A stretch of 14,828 nt of DNA from Pseudomonadota bacterium (GTDB lineage: Bacteria; Pseudomonadota; Alphaproteobacteria; Rhizobiales; Rhizobiaceae), in the NCBI GenBank assembly GCA_023444445.1, contig JAEXMK010000105.1:1-14828 (forward strand), given 5' to 3'. The stretch's first letter is position 1; each line of letters opens with the position of its first letter. This document shows positions 14,822-14,828 of this stretch, in pieces. Under the pieces are notes generated by a model. It was not told where the DNA came from. It saw nothing but the letters and a program-made list of their open reading frames with translations, and did no database searches. The position numbers were made by a program, and so were the translations under genes.

Positions 14822-14828
14822 GATCGAA
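14814..14828 (+). CDS. Start of ABC transporter ATPase (cut by window edge)
   Basis: ATG at 14814 overlaps the preceding stop by eight bases and begins MIEIE, as many amino-acid ABC ATPases do. GGTGG lies about six bases upstream. Only five codons are visible, so the call rests mainly on operon order. Confidence 0.6.

Overview
The window looks like part of a replicon from an alphaproteobacterium of the Rhizobiaceae, probably the Agrobacterium/Rhizobium group. The reasons are GC-rich codon use, a short extra FtsZ of the kind found in Agrobacterium and Sinorhizobium, rhizobial-style palindromic intergenic elements, a tiny DUF1127 protein, loop-displayed CCUCCUCCC RNA motifs, and a hydroxyproline-type catabolic locus. 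The assignment rests on recognition from memory; no database was searched.

Left part (about 216-5300): a three-gene ABC-2 export operon, one membrane fusion protein (HlyD/YhiI type), one fused ATPase-ATPase-permease (RbbA/YhiH type) and one permease (YhhJ type). The genes are tightly packed or overlap. A possible 23-codon ORF sits in the leader.

Middle part (about 5400-8910): an outer-membrane beta-barrel protein resembling the PagL/acyloxyacyl hydrolase family; a 48-residue DUF1127 protein with its own terminator; a striking array of four RNA hairpins, each showing CCUCCUCCC (an anti-Shine-Dalgarno sequence) in its loop, the last being an intrinsic terminator; a single-domain response regulator on the minus strand behind a candidate EcfG (general stress sigma factor) promoter; and an FtsZ paralogue that stops at the end of the GTPase core, without the linker and C-terminal peptide. 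The DUF1127 gene next to a four-hairpin CCUCCUCCC array recalls the Rhodobacter ccaF1-ccsR1-4 arrangement and is the most interesting feature of the window.

Right part (about 8970-14828): a catabolic and uptake locus with a GntR/FCD regulator, a DapA-superfamily lyase/deaminase (HypD-like), a minus-strand Ldh2-family NAD(P)H imine reductase/dehydrogenase, and a polar amino-acid ABC transporter (binding protein, two permeases, and the first five codons of the ATPase at the window edge). The gene set resembles rhizobial hydroxyproline/proline-analogue catabolism. Two sets of candidate operators are visible: TTGTCGA inverted repeats around the regulator and lyase promoters, and an 18-bp TTGTATAC-containing sequence shared by the reductase and transporter promoters. 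Three classes of palindromic mosaic repeat lie between genes.
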